From NCBI GenBank assembly GCA_943330855.2, contig CALQJI020000001.1, forward strand, positions 117,612-181,611: a DNA stretch of 64,000 nt, given 5' to 3'. Below the pieces are notes generated by a model. The model had not been told where the DNA came from. It saw only the letters and a program-made list of their open reading frames with translations, and ran no database searches. Source of the stretch: Klebsiella pneumoniae (GTDB lineage Bacteria; Verrucomicrobiota; Verrucomicrobiia; Limisphaerales; SXTU01). The position numbers and the translations under genes were made by a program. Positions 29,566 to 37,119 of the stretch are shown piece after piece; within the stretch, counting starts at the first letter, position 1, and the number at the start of each line of letters is the position of its first letter.

Positions 29566-30516
29566 TCAGTGGCCGGCGCGCATCTTCTTGCGCACCCGCG
29601 CACGCACAATGACGGCGACCAAGTTTAACGAGAGCGTCAGGAGCAGCAGCGCCAGCACGGTGGCGAAGAGGATGGGCCGGGTCTTCTCGATGTCCGGCGA
29701 CTGCGTGCTGAGGATGAAGACGTGGTAGCCGAGGTCCATGAACTGGTCGGTCGGGCCCTTGGGCAGGTCCCTCATGTAGTAGGCCGCGCCGGTGAAGAGG
29801 ATGGGCGCGACTTCGCCGCCCGCCCGGCCCACGGCGAGGATGCCGCCGGTGAGGATGCCGGGGAGCGCTTCGGGCAGCACAATCTTGAGAATGGTTTCCA
29901 ACTTCGTCGCACCGAGGGCGAGGCTGGCCTCACGTAACCCGGGCGTGATGGCGCGGAGGGATTCTTCCGTGGCCACGATGACCAGCGGCAGCGTCATCAC
30001 GGCGAGCGTGAGGGAGGCCCACAGGATGGCGGGCTTGCCCCAGTGCGGTTCCGTCGCGCCGGCATCCATCGCACCGCCGATGAAGCTGATGAAGAAGCCC
30101 AAGCCAAAGAGGCCGAAGACGATGGACGGGACGCCGGCCAGGTTGTTGACCGCGCCGCGAATGATGCGCGTGGTGAGCGCGGTCGAGTTCGCGTATTCGG
30201 TCAGATAGACCGCCGTGATGACGCCGATAGGCACGACGAAGAGGGTCATCAGCATCACCCGGAGCGTGGTGCCGATGAGCATGGGCAGCACACCGGCCTT
30301 GTTCACATCGAACATATCCTGGTCCGCACTGCCGGTGAGGAAGCGCCACGAGAAGGTGCCCCAGCCGTGCCACGCGATGTTCGCGAGGATGATGCCGAGG
30401 ATGAGGAGGATGAAGAGCGTCGCCAGCCCGGTGATGCCGGTGAAGGCGAAGGACGCGAAGTCGAAGCCGCGCGAGCGGAAGCCGAGGCGGGCGGGTTTGG
30501 AGGAGGCGCTGTTCAC
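29566..30516 (-). CDS. pstA: Phosphate ABC transporter permease PstA
   Basis: A 316-residue inner-membrane permease with six predicted transmembrane helices and the ABC-permease EAA loop (GLREASLALGATKLETILKIVLPEALPGI) that contacts PstB. The GTG at 30516 overlaps the pstC stop as GTGA, so PstC and PstA are translated together. A longer frame to 30846 exists but lies inside pstC and is Arg/His-rich nonsense. One stretch near residue 165 (GGAMDAGATEPHWGKP) adds a loop. C-terminal ...RARVRKKMRAGH is basic. Confidence 0.94.
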   Translation of the reverse strand: MNSASSKPARLGFRSRGFDFASFAFTGITGLATLFILLILGIILANIAWHGWGTFSWRFLTGSADQDMFDVNKAGVLPMLIGTTLRVMLMTLFVVPIGVITAVYLTEYANSTALTTRIIRGAVNNLAGVPSIVFGLFGLGFFISFIGGAMDAGATEPHWGKPAILWASLTLAVMTLPLVIVATEESLRAITPGLREASLALGATKLETILKIVLPEALPGILTGGILAVGRAGGEVAPILFTGAAYYMRDLPKGPTDQFMDLGYHVFILSTQSPDIEKTRPILFATVLALLLLTLSLNLVAVIVRARVRKKMRAGH

Positions 30517-31697
30517 TTGGCCTTCCCCTCCAGCCGGTCTTTGAGCCGGTGCATGATGAGGTCGCCCGCGAGGTTCGTAAGGAAGGTCACGATGAAGAGC
30601 AGCGCGCCGATGAGGAAGAGGATGCGGTAGTGGTGCCCACCGAAGACCGCCTCGGCCAGCTCCGCCGCGATGGTCGCGGTGATGGAGCGCGTGGAATCGA
30701 ACAGGCTCATCGAGATGATGCTCGCGTTGCCGCTGGCCATGAGCACCACCATCGTCTCGCCGATGGCGCGGCCAAAGCCCAGCACCACGGCGGCAAACAC
30801 CCCCGGCGCGGCGGCGGGCAGGACGATTTGCCACGCGGCCTGCCACTTGGAAGCGCCCAGCGCCAGCGCCGCTTGCGTGTAGCTGCGCGGCACACTCGTC
30901 AGCGCGTCCTCGGCGATGGAGAAGACCACGGGAATCACCGCCAGCCCCAGCGCGATGCCAGCAACGAAGGCGTTCAGGCGCGACTGGTAGCCGAAGACGC
31001 TTTGCAAAAACGAAGCGAGCACAATCAACCCGAAGAACCCGAGCACCACGGACGGCACGGCGGAAAGCATTTCAATCGCGGGCTTCAGCCACTCCTTCAG
31101 CGTCGGTGACGCGAGCTGCGACACGTAGATGGCCGCCGCCAACGCGAGGGGCACGCTGAACAGCAGCGCGACGAGCGTGGTCTTAAGGCTGCCGATGATA
31201 AGCGGGACGAGGTTGTATTTGTGGATGCGGCCGATGGGCTGCCAGACGTAGCGGTCGAGGGGGCCGCTGTCGGACCACTGGTGCTCGCGGAGCAGGTAGC
31301 GCCACTCGGTTGTGTTGATGCTCGCATCCTTGTCCTTCGGCGCTTCCTTGGCCTCTTCCAGCCGCACTTCCGCGAGTGAGTGCAGGGCTTCGTTGTCCAT
31401 CCGCTTGAACTCGGCTGGCGTCAGCTCCAGATAGACTTGTTGCTCCGCCGGCTTGAGCTTGTCGAACTCCTCCATTGAAATTGCCGGGCGGGCCGCGGCG
31501 CTGTTCATCTGGCCGAGTGCGAGCGGCAGCGCCTCGCGGGCGACAAAGACGAAGATGAGGAACACCATCAGGATGGCCGTGAGCGAGACGAGAAAGATGA
31601 ACTTCTCGGCGAGCCACTCTACGGGCCGGGCCTTATGCCCGCGGTGGATACCCATCCAGCCGACGGAGCGTTTGGCGTTGTGCGGGGCGGTCGTCAC
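30513..31697 (-). CDS. pstC: Phosphate ABC transporter permease PstC
   Basis: The partner permease of PstA. From the chosen GTG at 31697 the protein is about 394 residues: first transmembrane helix at 35-60, then an unusual ~100-residue periplasmic insertion (SMEEFDKLKPAEQQVYLELT ... SLAEVRLEEAKEAPKDKDAS), then the permease core with EDALTSVPRSYTQAALALGASKWQAAWQI as the EAA loop. The frame opens at a TTG (31772) next to a hairpin; GTG 31697 or ATG 31655 are more likely starts, but this is not decided. Between pstS and pstA in the Pho block. Confidence 0.88.
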   Translation of the reverse strand: MTTAPHNAKRSVGWMGIHRGHKARPVEWLAEKFIFLVSLTAILMVFLIFVFVAREALPLALGQMNSAAARPAISMEEFDKLKPAEQQVYLELTPAEFKRMDNEALHSLAEVRLEEAKEAPKDKDASINTTEWRYLLREHQWSDSGPLDRYVWQPIGRIHKYNLVPLIIGSLKTTLVALLFSVPLALAAAIYVSQLASPTLKEWLKPAIEMLSAVPSVVLGFFGLIVLASFLQSVFGYQSRLNAFVAGIALGLAVIPVVFSIAEDALTSVPRSYTQAALALGASKWQAAWQIVLPAAAPGVFAAVVLGFGRAIGETMVVLMASGNASIISMSLFDSTRSITATIAAELAEAVFGGHHYRILFLIGALLFIVTFLTNLAGDLIMHRLKDRLEGKAK

Positions 31698-31773
31698 GGG
31701 CGCAGAGACTAGTTGAGCCGAGGGGAGAAGACTAGTTACGAACGGAAAACAAAGCGGTGCGATTTGAACCAAG

Positions 31774-31811
31774 AGGGCGGACGAAGAGGTTGCACCAGCT
31801 TCGCCCGCCCT
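31774..31811 (-). other. Intergenic hairpin between pstS and pstC
   Basis: AGGGCGGACGAAG pairs with CTTCGCCCGCCCT (12 of 13) around a 12-nt loop, without a U-tract. As in E. coli-type pst operons, such a structure could stabilise the pstS message and lower expression of the downstream permease genes; that role is inferred. Confidence 0.6.
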
Positions 31812-31838
31812 GATGAGTTCAAGTGCGAGTCGGGGACC

Positions 31839-32684
31839 TTACTCGCGCAGGTTCTTCGGGAGCGGGAAGTAACCCACGTCCTTCACGACCTTCTGGCCTT
31901 CGTCGCCGCGGATCCAGGTCAGGTATTTGGCAATGTCACCCTTGTCGAGCGCGGGGTTCACATAGACGTAGAGGTAGCGCCAGATGGGATAGGTGCCCTT
32001 CACGACGTTGTCTTCGGTCGGTTCGATGGCCGCAGAGGCGTCGTCCTTTTTAATCGCAAGGTGCTTGGCACCCGCGCCGTAGGCCGCGCCGCCGTAGCCG
32101 ATGCCGTTCTTGTCCTTCGCCACGGCTTGGAGCACGGCCGCCGTGCCGGGCATGGTCTGCGCGCTGGAGGCGAAATCCTTACCCTGAAGCACGTTCTCCT
32201 TGAAGAACTCGTAGGTGCCCGAGCTGTTCTCACGGCTGTAAACAGTGATGGGGGCGTCCGCGCCGCCTACTGCCTTCCAGTTCTTGGTCTTGCCGTTGAA
32301 GATGTCGGCGACCTGCGCAACGGTGAGTTCCTTCACGGAGTTGTCGGCACTGACGTAAACGCTCAGGCCGTCGAGGCACACCTTGTATTCCGTGGGGCGC
32401 TTTCCAAAAGCCTTGATGCAGGTGGTGATCTCGGCGGGCTTGATCTTGCGTGAGGCATTGCACAAGTCCGTGGTCTTGTTTTGGAGCGCGGCGAAGCCGG
32501 TGCCAGTGCCGCCGCCCGTGACTTGGATCTTGGTGTCGGCGTTTTTGCTCATGTAGGTCTCAGCCCACTTCTGGGCGAGGACGACGAGCGTGTCGGAGCC
32601 TTTGACGGTGATGTTACCGGCGTGGGCGGGAGCAGCGAGCACAAGGGCCGCCGCGAGGACTGCGAGGGATTTCATGGATTTCAT
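31839..32684 (-). CDS. pstS: Phosphate-binding periplasmic protein PstS
   Basis: The 281-residue periplasmic phosphate-binding lipoprotein-like component of the Pst importer. Residues 1-22 are a signal peptide ending APAHA. Family marks are NITVKGSDTLVVLAQKWAE, GGGTGTGFAAL and YSRENSSGTYEFFKE, the last two being phosphate-contact loops. Length fits the shorter PstS class found outside gammaproteobacteria. It is the gene after the porin and is expected to be strongly induced by phosphate limitation. Confidence 0.95.
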   Translation of the reverse strand: MKSMKSLAVLAAALVLAAPAHAGNITVKGSDTLVVLAQKWAETYMSKNADTKIQVTGGGTGTGFAALQNKTTDLCNASRKIKPAEITTCIKAFGKRPTEYKVCLDGLSVYVSADNSVKELTVAQVADIFNGKTKNWKAVGGADAPITVYSRENSSGTYEFFKENVLQGKDFASSAQTMPGTAAVLQAVAKDKNGIGYGGAAYGAGAKHLAIKKDDASAAIEPTEDNVVKGTYPIWRYLYVYVNPALDKGDIAKYLTWIRGDEGQKVVKDVGYFPLPKNLRE

Positions 32685-32738
32685 GGAGCTTTCAGAGTTA
32701 AGAGTTTTTGGATTGCGAGTTAAGGGTTCAGAGGGAAA

Positions 32739-32772
32739 CCGGGGCCGGCGGAATGCACGCCGCCGACCCCGG
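32739..32772 (-). terminator. GC-rich hairpin after the porin gene
   Basis: CCGGGGTCGGCGG pairs with CCGCCGGCCCCGG (one mismatch) around GTGCATT on the minus strand, followed by TTTCCC. It may reduce, rather than stop, transcription into pstS. Confidence 0.6.
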
Positions 32773-32791
32773 CGAGGACTAACACTATGAA

Positions 32792-34234
32792 CTAAAATTT
32801 GAACGCGGCATCCACCTGGATACGGCCGGCCGTGCTGGACAACGCGCCAACCGGCTTATCGATGAGGTTGAAGAGGTAGTAGTTCACCGAGAGGGTGAGC
32901 GAGTCATACGGCGAGTAGGCCGCGCGCATGTAGTGACCGCGGATGTTGGTGCCCGCGCCGTAGCCGGTGCCGCCGCCGCCCGTGAAGGGCGAGGCCTGAT
33001 ACCAAGCGCCGTGGTCGGAATCCACAACTTCCTCGAACCAGTAGTTGCTCTCGAGGTTCTTCCACTTGTAGGTCAGGTCCCAGGTGCCTTTCTTGCCGGA
33101 CTTGCCCAGCGTCATGCCCACGGAATACGCCTCGCCGCGCTTCTTGCCCGCGCCGATAGGGGAGGTGGCCAAGTTCGGCGACACCGACAGGTTGTTGACG
33201 TAATCCACCATGAACTTGATGGGAAACGCGCCCGGATACATAGGGAAGCTCTCCTTCGTGTAGGTCAGCGAGCCGTCCACCACGATGGGGTTGAAGCTGC
33301 TGGTCAACGCGCCCGTGCTGGACACACGGGTGTTGCCACGGCTCACGTCGGGCACGTTCGGGTTGGCGGTCGAGACCGCCGCGCCGACCGCCGTCGTGAC
33401 CGGGCCGACATGGGTCAGGTTCTGCTTGTCAGTGAGCCCCAAGGCGGAGACCCCGAAGGAGGTGGACACATGCGGGTTCCAGACAGAATCCAGCCGCACC
33501 TGCGTGCCGAACAGGAACGAATCCTTGCTCGAACCCGAGCTCTCCACGAGGGAGAAGAAACCGCCGTTGAACTTGAGCGACTGCTGATCGTTCAAGTTGT
33601 AAGCCACCTGAACCGCGCCGCCCTCGGGCGTGTAGTCCGAGTCGAACACGACTTCGCTGAAGACAAACGGGTTCTCCATCTTGCCACCGATGAACGTCGC
33701 GCTCCAGTCGGGCTGGTTTAGGAACTGCCACTTGGCGTAAGCGAGGTCAATCCAGAGCAACTTCTTAGAGCCATTGTTGGTGAAGGTGTCGTTGCCGGAG
33801 ATGGGGTCTCCCTGTGGGGTCATGCCGCTGGACTTGTTCTCACTGGAGGTCAGGCGGATGCCCACCTCAAAGTCGTCCTGAAGCGTCGCCGTGACGCCGA
33901 GTCGCGTGCGGTGCCGGAGACGATTGCGGTCCACCGAGACCGGACCGCCGTTGTCCGGATCCATGTAAACGCCATCATAGCGCAGGCGGACATCGCCGCC
34001 GATGCGCAGGGCCGTGACCCAATCGGGCAGGCCGCTCTTGGCCTGATAGGCACGGGTGAAGTCCTTGTCCGACTCGTCGCGGAGCGCTTGGGCTTCCTTG
34101 GTGGTCAGGACGCCCTTCTCGACGAGTTTGTCGATCAGAGTGTCGGCGGATTGGGCTTGGGCGGAGGGCTGGCAAATGAACGCCGCAAGCGCGGCGGTCG
34201 TGGCAGCCAGGGCTGTCTTGGTGGTGCGTTTCAT
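32792..34234 (-). CDS. Outer-membrane porin, probably phosphate-linked
   Basis: A 480-residue beta-barrel protein: signal peptide 1-26 (ending ...SAQAQ), a short helical SLH-like N-terminal segment DTLIDKLVEKGVLTTKEAQAL, then beta-barrel sequence rich in alternating polar/aromatic strands and a terminal ...QVDAAFKF ending in Phe, the outer-membrane assembly signal. It is a putative porin of the type common in Verrucomicrobia and other phyla. Position before pstS and behind a Pho-box-like array implies it takes up phosphate under limitation (inference). The start used here begins the signal peptide; an ATG eight codons upstream is also possible. Confidence 0.85.
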   Translation of the reverse strand: MKRTTKTALAATTAALAAFICQPSAQAQSADTLIDKLVEKGVLTTKEAQALRDESDKDFTRAYQAKSGLPDWVTALRIGGDVRLRYDGVYMDPDNGGPVSVDRNRLRHRTRLGVTATLQDDFEVGIRLTSSENKSSGMTPQGDPISGNDTFTNNGSKKLLWIDLAYAKWQFLNQPDWSATFIGGKMENPFVFSEVVFDSDYTPEGGAVQVAYNLNDQQSLKFNGGFFSLVESSGSSKDSFLFGTQVRLDSVWNPHVSTSFGVSALGLTDKQNLTHVGPVTTAVGAAVSTANPNVPDVSRGNTRVSSTGALTSSFNPIVVDGSLTYTKESFPMYPGAFPIKFMVDYVNNLSVSPNLATSPIGAGKKRGEAYSVGMTLGKSGKKGTWDLTYKWKNLESNYWFEEVVDSDHGAWYQASPFTGGGGTGYGAGTNIRGHYMRAAYSPYDSLTLSVNYYLFNLIDKPVGALSSTAGRIQVDAAFKF

Positions 34235-34288
34235 CGTGTTTGTTATGAGTGTCTGCATCTGCAACGTGGTGGAAACTGCGCCGGGATC

Positions 34289-34328
34289 GTGACAGACAAA
34301 GGTCGCGCACGTTACAAACGTGTTACAA
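34289..34328 (-). promoter_or_regulatory. Pho-box-like array upstream of the porin gene
   Basis: On the minus strand four 7-bp units repeat every 11 bp: TTGTAAC, TTGTAAC, GCGACCT and CTGTCAC, with 4-bp spacers. Three match the CTGTCAT-type half-sites of PhoB in other bacteria; the 11-bp period is the PhoB hallmark. It lies 55-95 bp upstream of the porin ATG. Confidence 0.65.
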
Positions 34329-34452
34329 CGAAATCGCCTCAGTGAAGGCACACACCTGATTTGCAGGGTCAATCCACCGACAATCTGCGGCCCACGGGAA
34401 CGCGAGCGAGCCGGCTGCGCAGAGTGCGTTGGCCGCGAACGGGTGTCGTCCC

Positions 34453-35385
34453 TCACTTCCGCCCCGGCATGAGTGCCTGAAAGTCTTCTTCCGTCCTCTG
34501 TAGCTCCATCGTCACATTGAGTTCCAAGTCTCCACTGCGCTCAAACTGGCCGAGGTAATGGAACTCCGGAAGTTCCTCCAGAGGCAGCACCCGATCGGCG
34601 TTCTCGAAGCCGGCTTGCATCAATTTCGCCGCAGCGTTCGCCACGGCCAGGAGCGCGGCAAGCAAGCCCTGCCCGCTTTCGGGATGCTCCACACACTCGG
34701 CCAGCAACGGCTCGTGATGGAACCGCACTGCCAGCACGGCCGGAAGCGGTGCGCCGATGAGGTCGCACATCGCCGCCCCAATTTGCGCGTGGTCGAGGCC
34801 GAGCACTTGTGCCTCGACCACATGATGCGGCACTTGCGCCGAGATGGAGTGCGAGATGATTTCCTCGAACGAATCAGGGAAAATCTGCTGGATCAAAACC
34901 TTGCCGACGTCATGCAGCAACCCGGGAAGATAAGCGGTGCCGCTCGACATCCCGAAAGATTCCCCGAGCCGGTCGGCGAGCCGTGCGACGAGGACGCTGT
35001 GGAACCAAAATCTCTGCCAATCTACGGCGGCGCTGAGGTTCCGCATCTCCTCCATCAGCCTGGCCGTCATGGCGATTTGCAGCACGTTCCTCATTCCGGT
35101 GGCGAGGATCGCTTCGTGGATGGAGGTGATTTTCCGTGTGCCGTAGCGGAAGGTCGATGCCGCGCGGATGCAACGCATCGCCAGCGCAGGGTCGAGTGCG
35201 ATAACGGCCGCGAGTTCCTCTACATCCGTGTTCGGGCTTTGGCACAAACGGAACAGTCGTGAGGTGGAGGCGGAGAAGCTGGGGAGCGCCGAGCGGTTGA
35301 GCAGGAGGGTGACGACGCGCTGCCGGACCCCCTCGAACGAAGGGTCGCGCGCATCCAAGTAGTCGGTGAAACCAGTGGCCGTCAC
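34453..35385 (-). CDS. HDOD domain protein
   Basis: A 310-residue HDOD protein: SPNTDVEELAAVIALDPALA (about 50-70), then TGMRNVLQIAMTARL and LPGLLHDVGKVLIQQIFPDSF, the last including the HD-like HDxG. HDOD proteins are HD-fold relatives that usually lack phosphohydrolase activity and act in signalling or stress. One histidine-aspartate pair is kept here (LLHDVGK), so activity cannot be ruled out. It is a single gene upstream of the porin on the same strand, 218 bp apart. Confidence 0.9.
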   Translation of the reverse strand: MTATGFTDYLDARDPSFEGVRQRVVTLLLNRSALPSFSASTSRLFRLCQSPNTDVEELAAVIALDPALAMRCIRAASTFRYGTRKITSIHEAILATGMRNVLQIAMTARLMEEMRNLSAAVDWQRFWFHSVLVARLADRLGESFGMSSGTAYLPGLLHDVGKVLIQQIFPDSFEEIISHSISAQVPHHVVEAQVLGLDHAQIGAAMCDLIGAPLPAVLAVRFHHEPLLAECVEHPESGQGLLAALLAVANAAAKLMQAGFENADRVLPLEELPEFHYLGQFERSGDLELNVTMELQRTEEDFQALMPGRK

Positions 35386-35439
35386 GGCGTGTTGCTGCCT
35401 GACTCGTCATCGGCAGACGCGCCGTGAACTTGAGGGTGA

Positions 35440-35535
35440 ACTTGACAGGGATTCGCGAAAAAGAACGCGAAGGGGCGCAATGGATGGCAAGCCAAGCCCT
35501 CTACTCTTTGCGTTCTTTGCCGCTAACCACCGGTT
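35440..35535. repeat. Inverted repeat, CGCAAAG family, partial copy 3
   Basis: AAAGAACGCGAAGGGGCGCA on the left and CTTTGCGTTCTTTGCCGCTA on the right are near complements. It resembles the two longer elements at 5228-5405 and 25908-26075, but lacks the TTCCGAAATGG ends. Nothing else was recognised in the 35386-35644 gap. Confidence 0.6.
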
Positions 35536-35644
35536 CAAAAACTGTAGCGGCGCTCTGTGAACGCCGCGCGAAAGGCCAGCGCTGCCCCAAGCTCGGCGAC
35601 CACAGACCCGCGATTCACGAGGTGGGGCAATTTTGAACGGGCCG

Positions 35645-37063
35645 CTAACCGCCGAGTTTGTCTCGAGACCGGCTCGCGCGGACGCGGCGGAGCCAAGCAT
35701 CCGCATCAGCAGGCGCGGCGTCGAACGGGTCGGGCAAACTCAACGGCTGGCAGCCCTCCACATCGAACACTTCCCAATCCACGAAACATCGGACCGGTTC
35801 GTGCGCCAACTCCCGCATGAGGCGCGAACGCGCGGCAGCACGGGTATCAGCCGGCGGCGTGAGCTGGGCGGCAAGCTGGTCCTCGGCGCAGATTTCCCAC
35901 GGCTCAGGAGTGCGCGCCAGCGGCCAGGCGAGGTTCCGCGCGGGGTCCACGGCGTGGAACTCCAAGTCCTGCGCGCGGAGCCACGGGTCGGTCCACAGCA
36001 GATTTTCCTGGGCGAGAAACTGCGTGTAGAGCCAACGCTTCGTCACCCAGTCCACAGTGCCGACGAGGTTCTCCACGTTCGTCTCCAGGTCCGTCAACAC
36101 GTCACCCCAGACGCCGAGCAGCGCGTCCGTCTCCGCGTCGCGTCCGCGAAACTCCCGCTGCGCTGCGACGTAAAACCGACGGAGCACTTCCACCGCCGAA
36201 ACTTCGCGCCCATCCGCCAGCGGCACGAGCCACGGGCCGTCCGGCTGATGCGACAGCGTGCGAAAGGAAAGCACTGCGTCAGCCAGCGCGACCGGCGGCA
36301 ACTGGTCAATCTCCAGCAAGTCCAACACGAGCGACGAGGTGCCGCACTTGAGCGCGAGCGTGGCGGGCAGCACGCTGGTGTCGCCATGCAACAAGTGCAA
36401 GCGGCGGAAACGGCGCGGGTCGGCGAGCGGTTCGTCGCGCGTGTTAATGATGGCGCGGTTGAACTGCACCCACTCGAAGAGGTCGTTGTTGATGTAGTCC
36501 GCGCGTTGGCTGATCTGAAAATCGCTCTCAGCAGTGAGCCGGACGATATCGCCGCGCGACTCCGCGCCCTGCGACGCGCGCACGCGGCCCGCACCGGTGT
36601 AGAGCACTCGCAACGTGAGGAAGGCGAGGAGCGATTGAACGTTCGCCTCGTTGAGCGGCGCGCTACGACGCACGAGGTAATTCTCGTGGCAGCCAAACGT
36701 CGCGCCCGAGTAATAATCCACGTTGTTCCGCACGAAGCTGACTTGATCCGCCAAACCCAGTTCGTGCGTGGCGGCGGTGATCATCTCATCGCCTGCGCGG
36801 TCGAAGCGCAGCAGGTCGCGGAGGGAAAGGCACTCGGGCGTGCAGATTTCGAGATGCCCCATGTCCACATAGCAGCGCCCACCGTTGAAGAGGAAGCCGC
36901 CGTTGCCAGCCGGTTCATCCCAATCACGCTGATGCATATCCGCGAGGCCGAAGCGTTGCTTCTCGAACATCCAGTTGCGCACGCGTGCGACAGCGGCGGA
37001 CGGCCCAGCGGGGTCGCTGCTCAGACAACCGTATTCTGTTTCAAGGCCAACGATGCGGTTCAT
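35645..37063 (-). CDS. Pup ligase/deamidase family protein (PafA/Dop homologue)
   Basis: A 472-residue member of the carboxylate-amine ligase family that includes the Pup ligase PafA and the deamidase Dop. Visible features: IVGLETEYGCL (residues 4-14, ATP/Mg Glu8), NGGRCYVDMGHLE with the candidate nucleophile Asp67, FDRAGDEMITAATHELG, VRNNVDYYSGATFGCHENYL, AIINTRDEPLADPRRFRRLH and KCGTSSLVLDLLE. No Pup, UBact or proteasome gene is in the window. It starts 56 bp after the tricorn protease gene on the same strand. It could be a real tagging enzyme with its tag elsewhere, or a ligase for another peptide; that is not decided here. Confidence 0.92.
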   Translation of the reverse strand: MNRIVGLETEYGCLSSDPAGPSAAVARVRNWMFEKQRFGLADMHQRDWDEPAGNGGFLFNGGRCYVDMGHLEICTPECLSLRDLLRFDRAGDEMITAATHELGLADQVSFVRNNVDYYSGATFGCHENYLVRRSAPLNEANVQSLLAFLTLRVLYTGAGRVRASQGAESRGDIVRLTAESDFQISQRADYINNDLFEWVQFNRAIINTRDEPLADPRRFRRLHLLHGDTSVLPATLALKCGTSSLVLDLLEIDQLPPVALADAVLSFRTLSHQPDGPWLVPLADGREVSAVEVLRRFYVAAQREFRGRDAETDALLGVWGDVLTDLETNVENLVGTVDWVTKRWLYTQFLAQENLLWTDPWLRAQDLEFHAVDPARNLAWPLARTPEPWEICAEDQLAAQLTPPADTRAAARSRLMRELAHEPVRCFVDWEVFDVEGCQPLSLPDPFDAAPADADAWLRRVRASRSRDKLGG

Positions 37064-37119
37064 GGGAAGCCGGTTAAGCCCGGGGCGGCCGCTGCGCTCT
37101 GCCGGCACACTCCATAAGG

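Noticed and set aside
32700..32735. Two TTAACTC motifs 22 bp apart upstream of pstS as a second Pho box
   Set aside because: Only two units, with the intermediate 11-bp position not matching; too weak compared with the array before the porin.
35633..37117. A 494-codon plus-strand frame opposite the PafA/Dop homologue
   Set aside because: Arg/Ala-rich shadow; the minus-strand protein matches a known family throughout.
37064..37119. A Pup or UBact gene between tricorn and the PafA/Dop homologue
   Set aside because: The gap is only 56 bp and contains no short frame ending in the Gly-Gly-Glu/Gln type tail.
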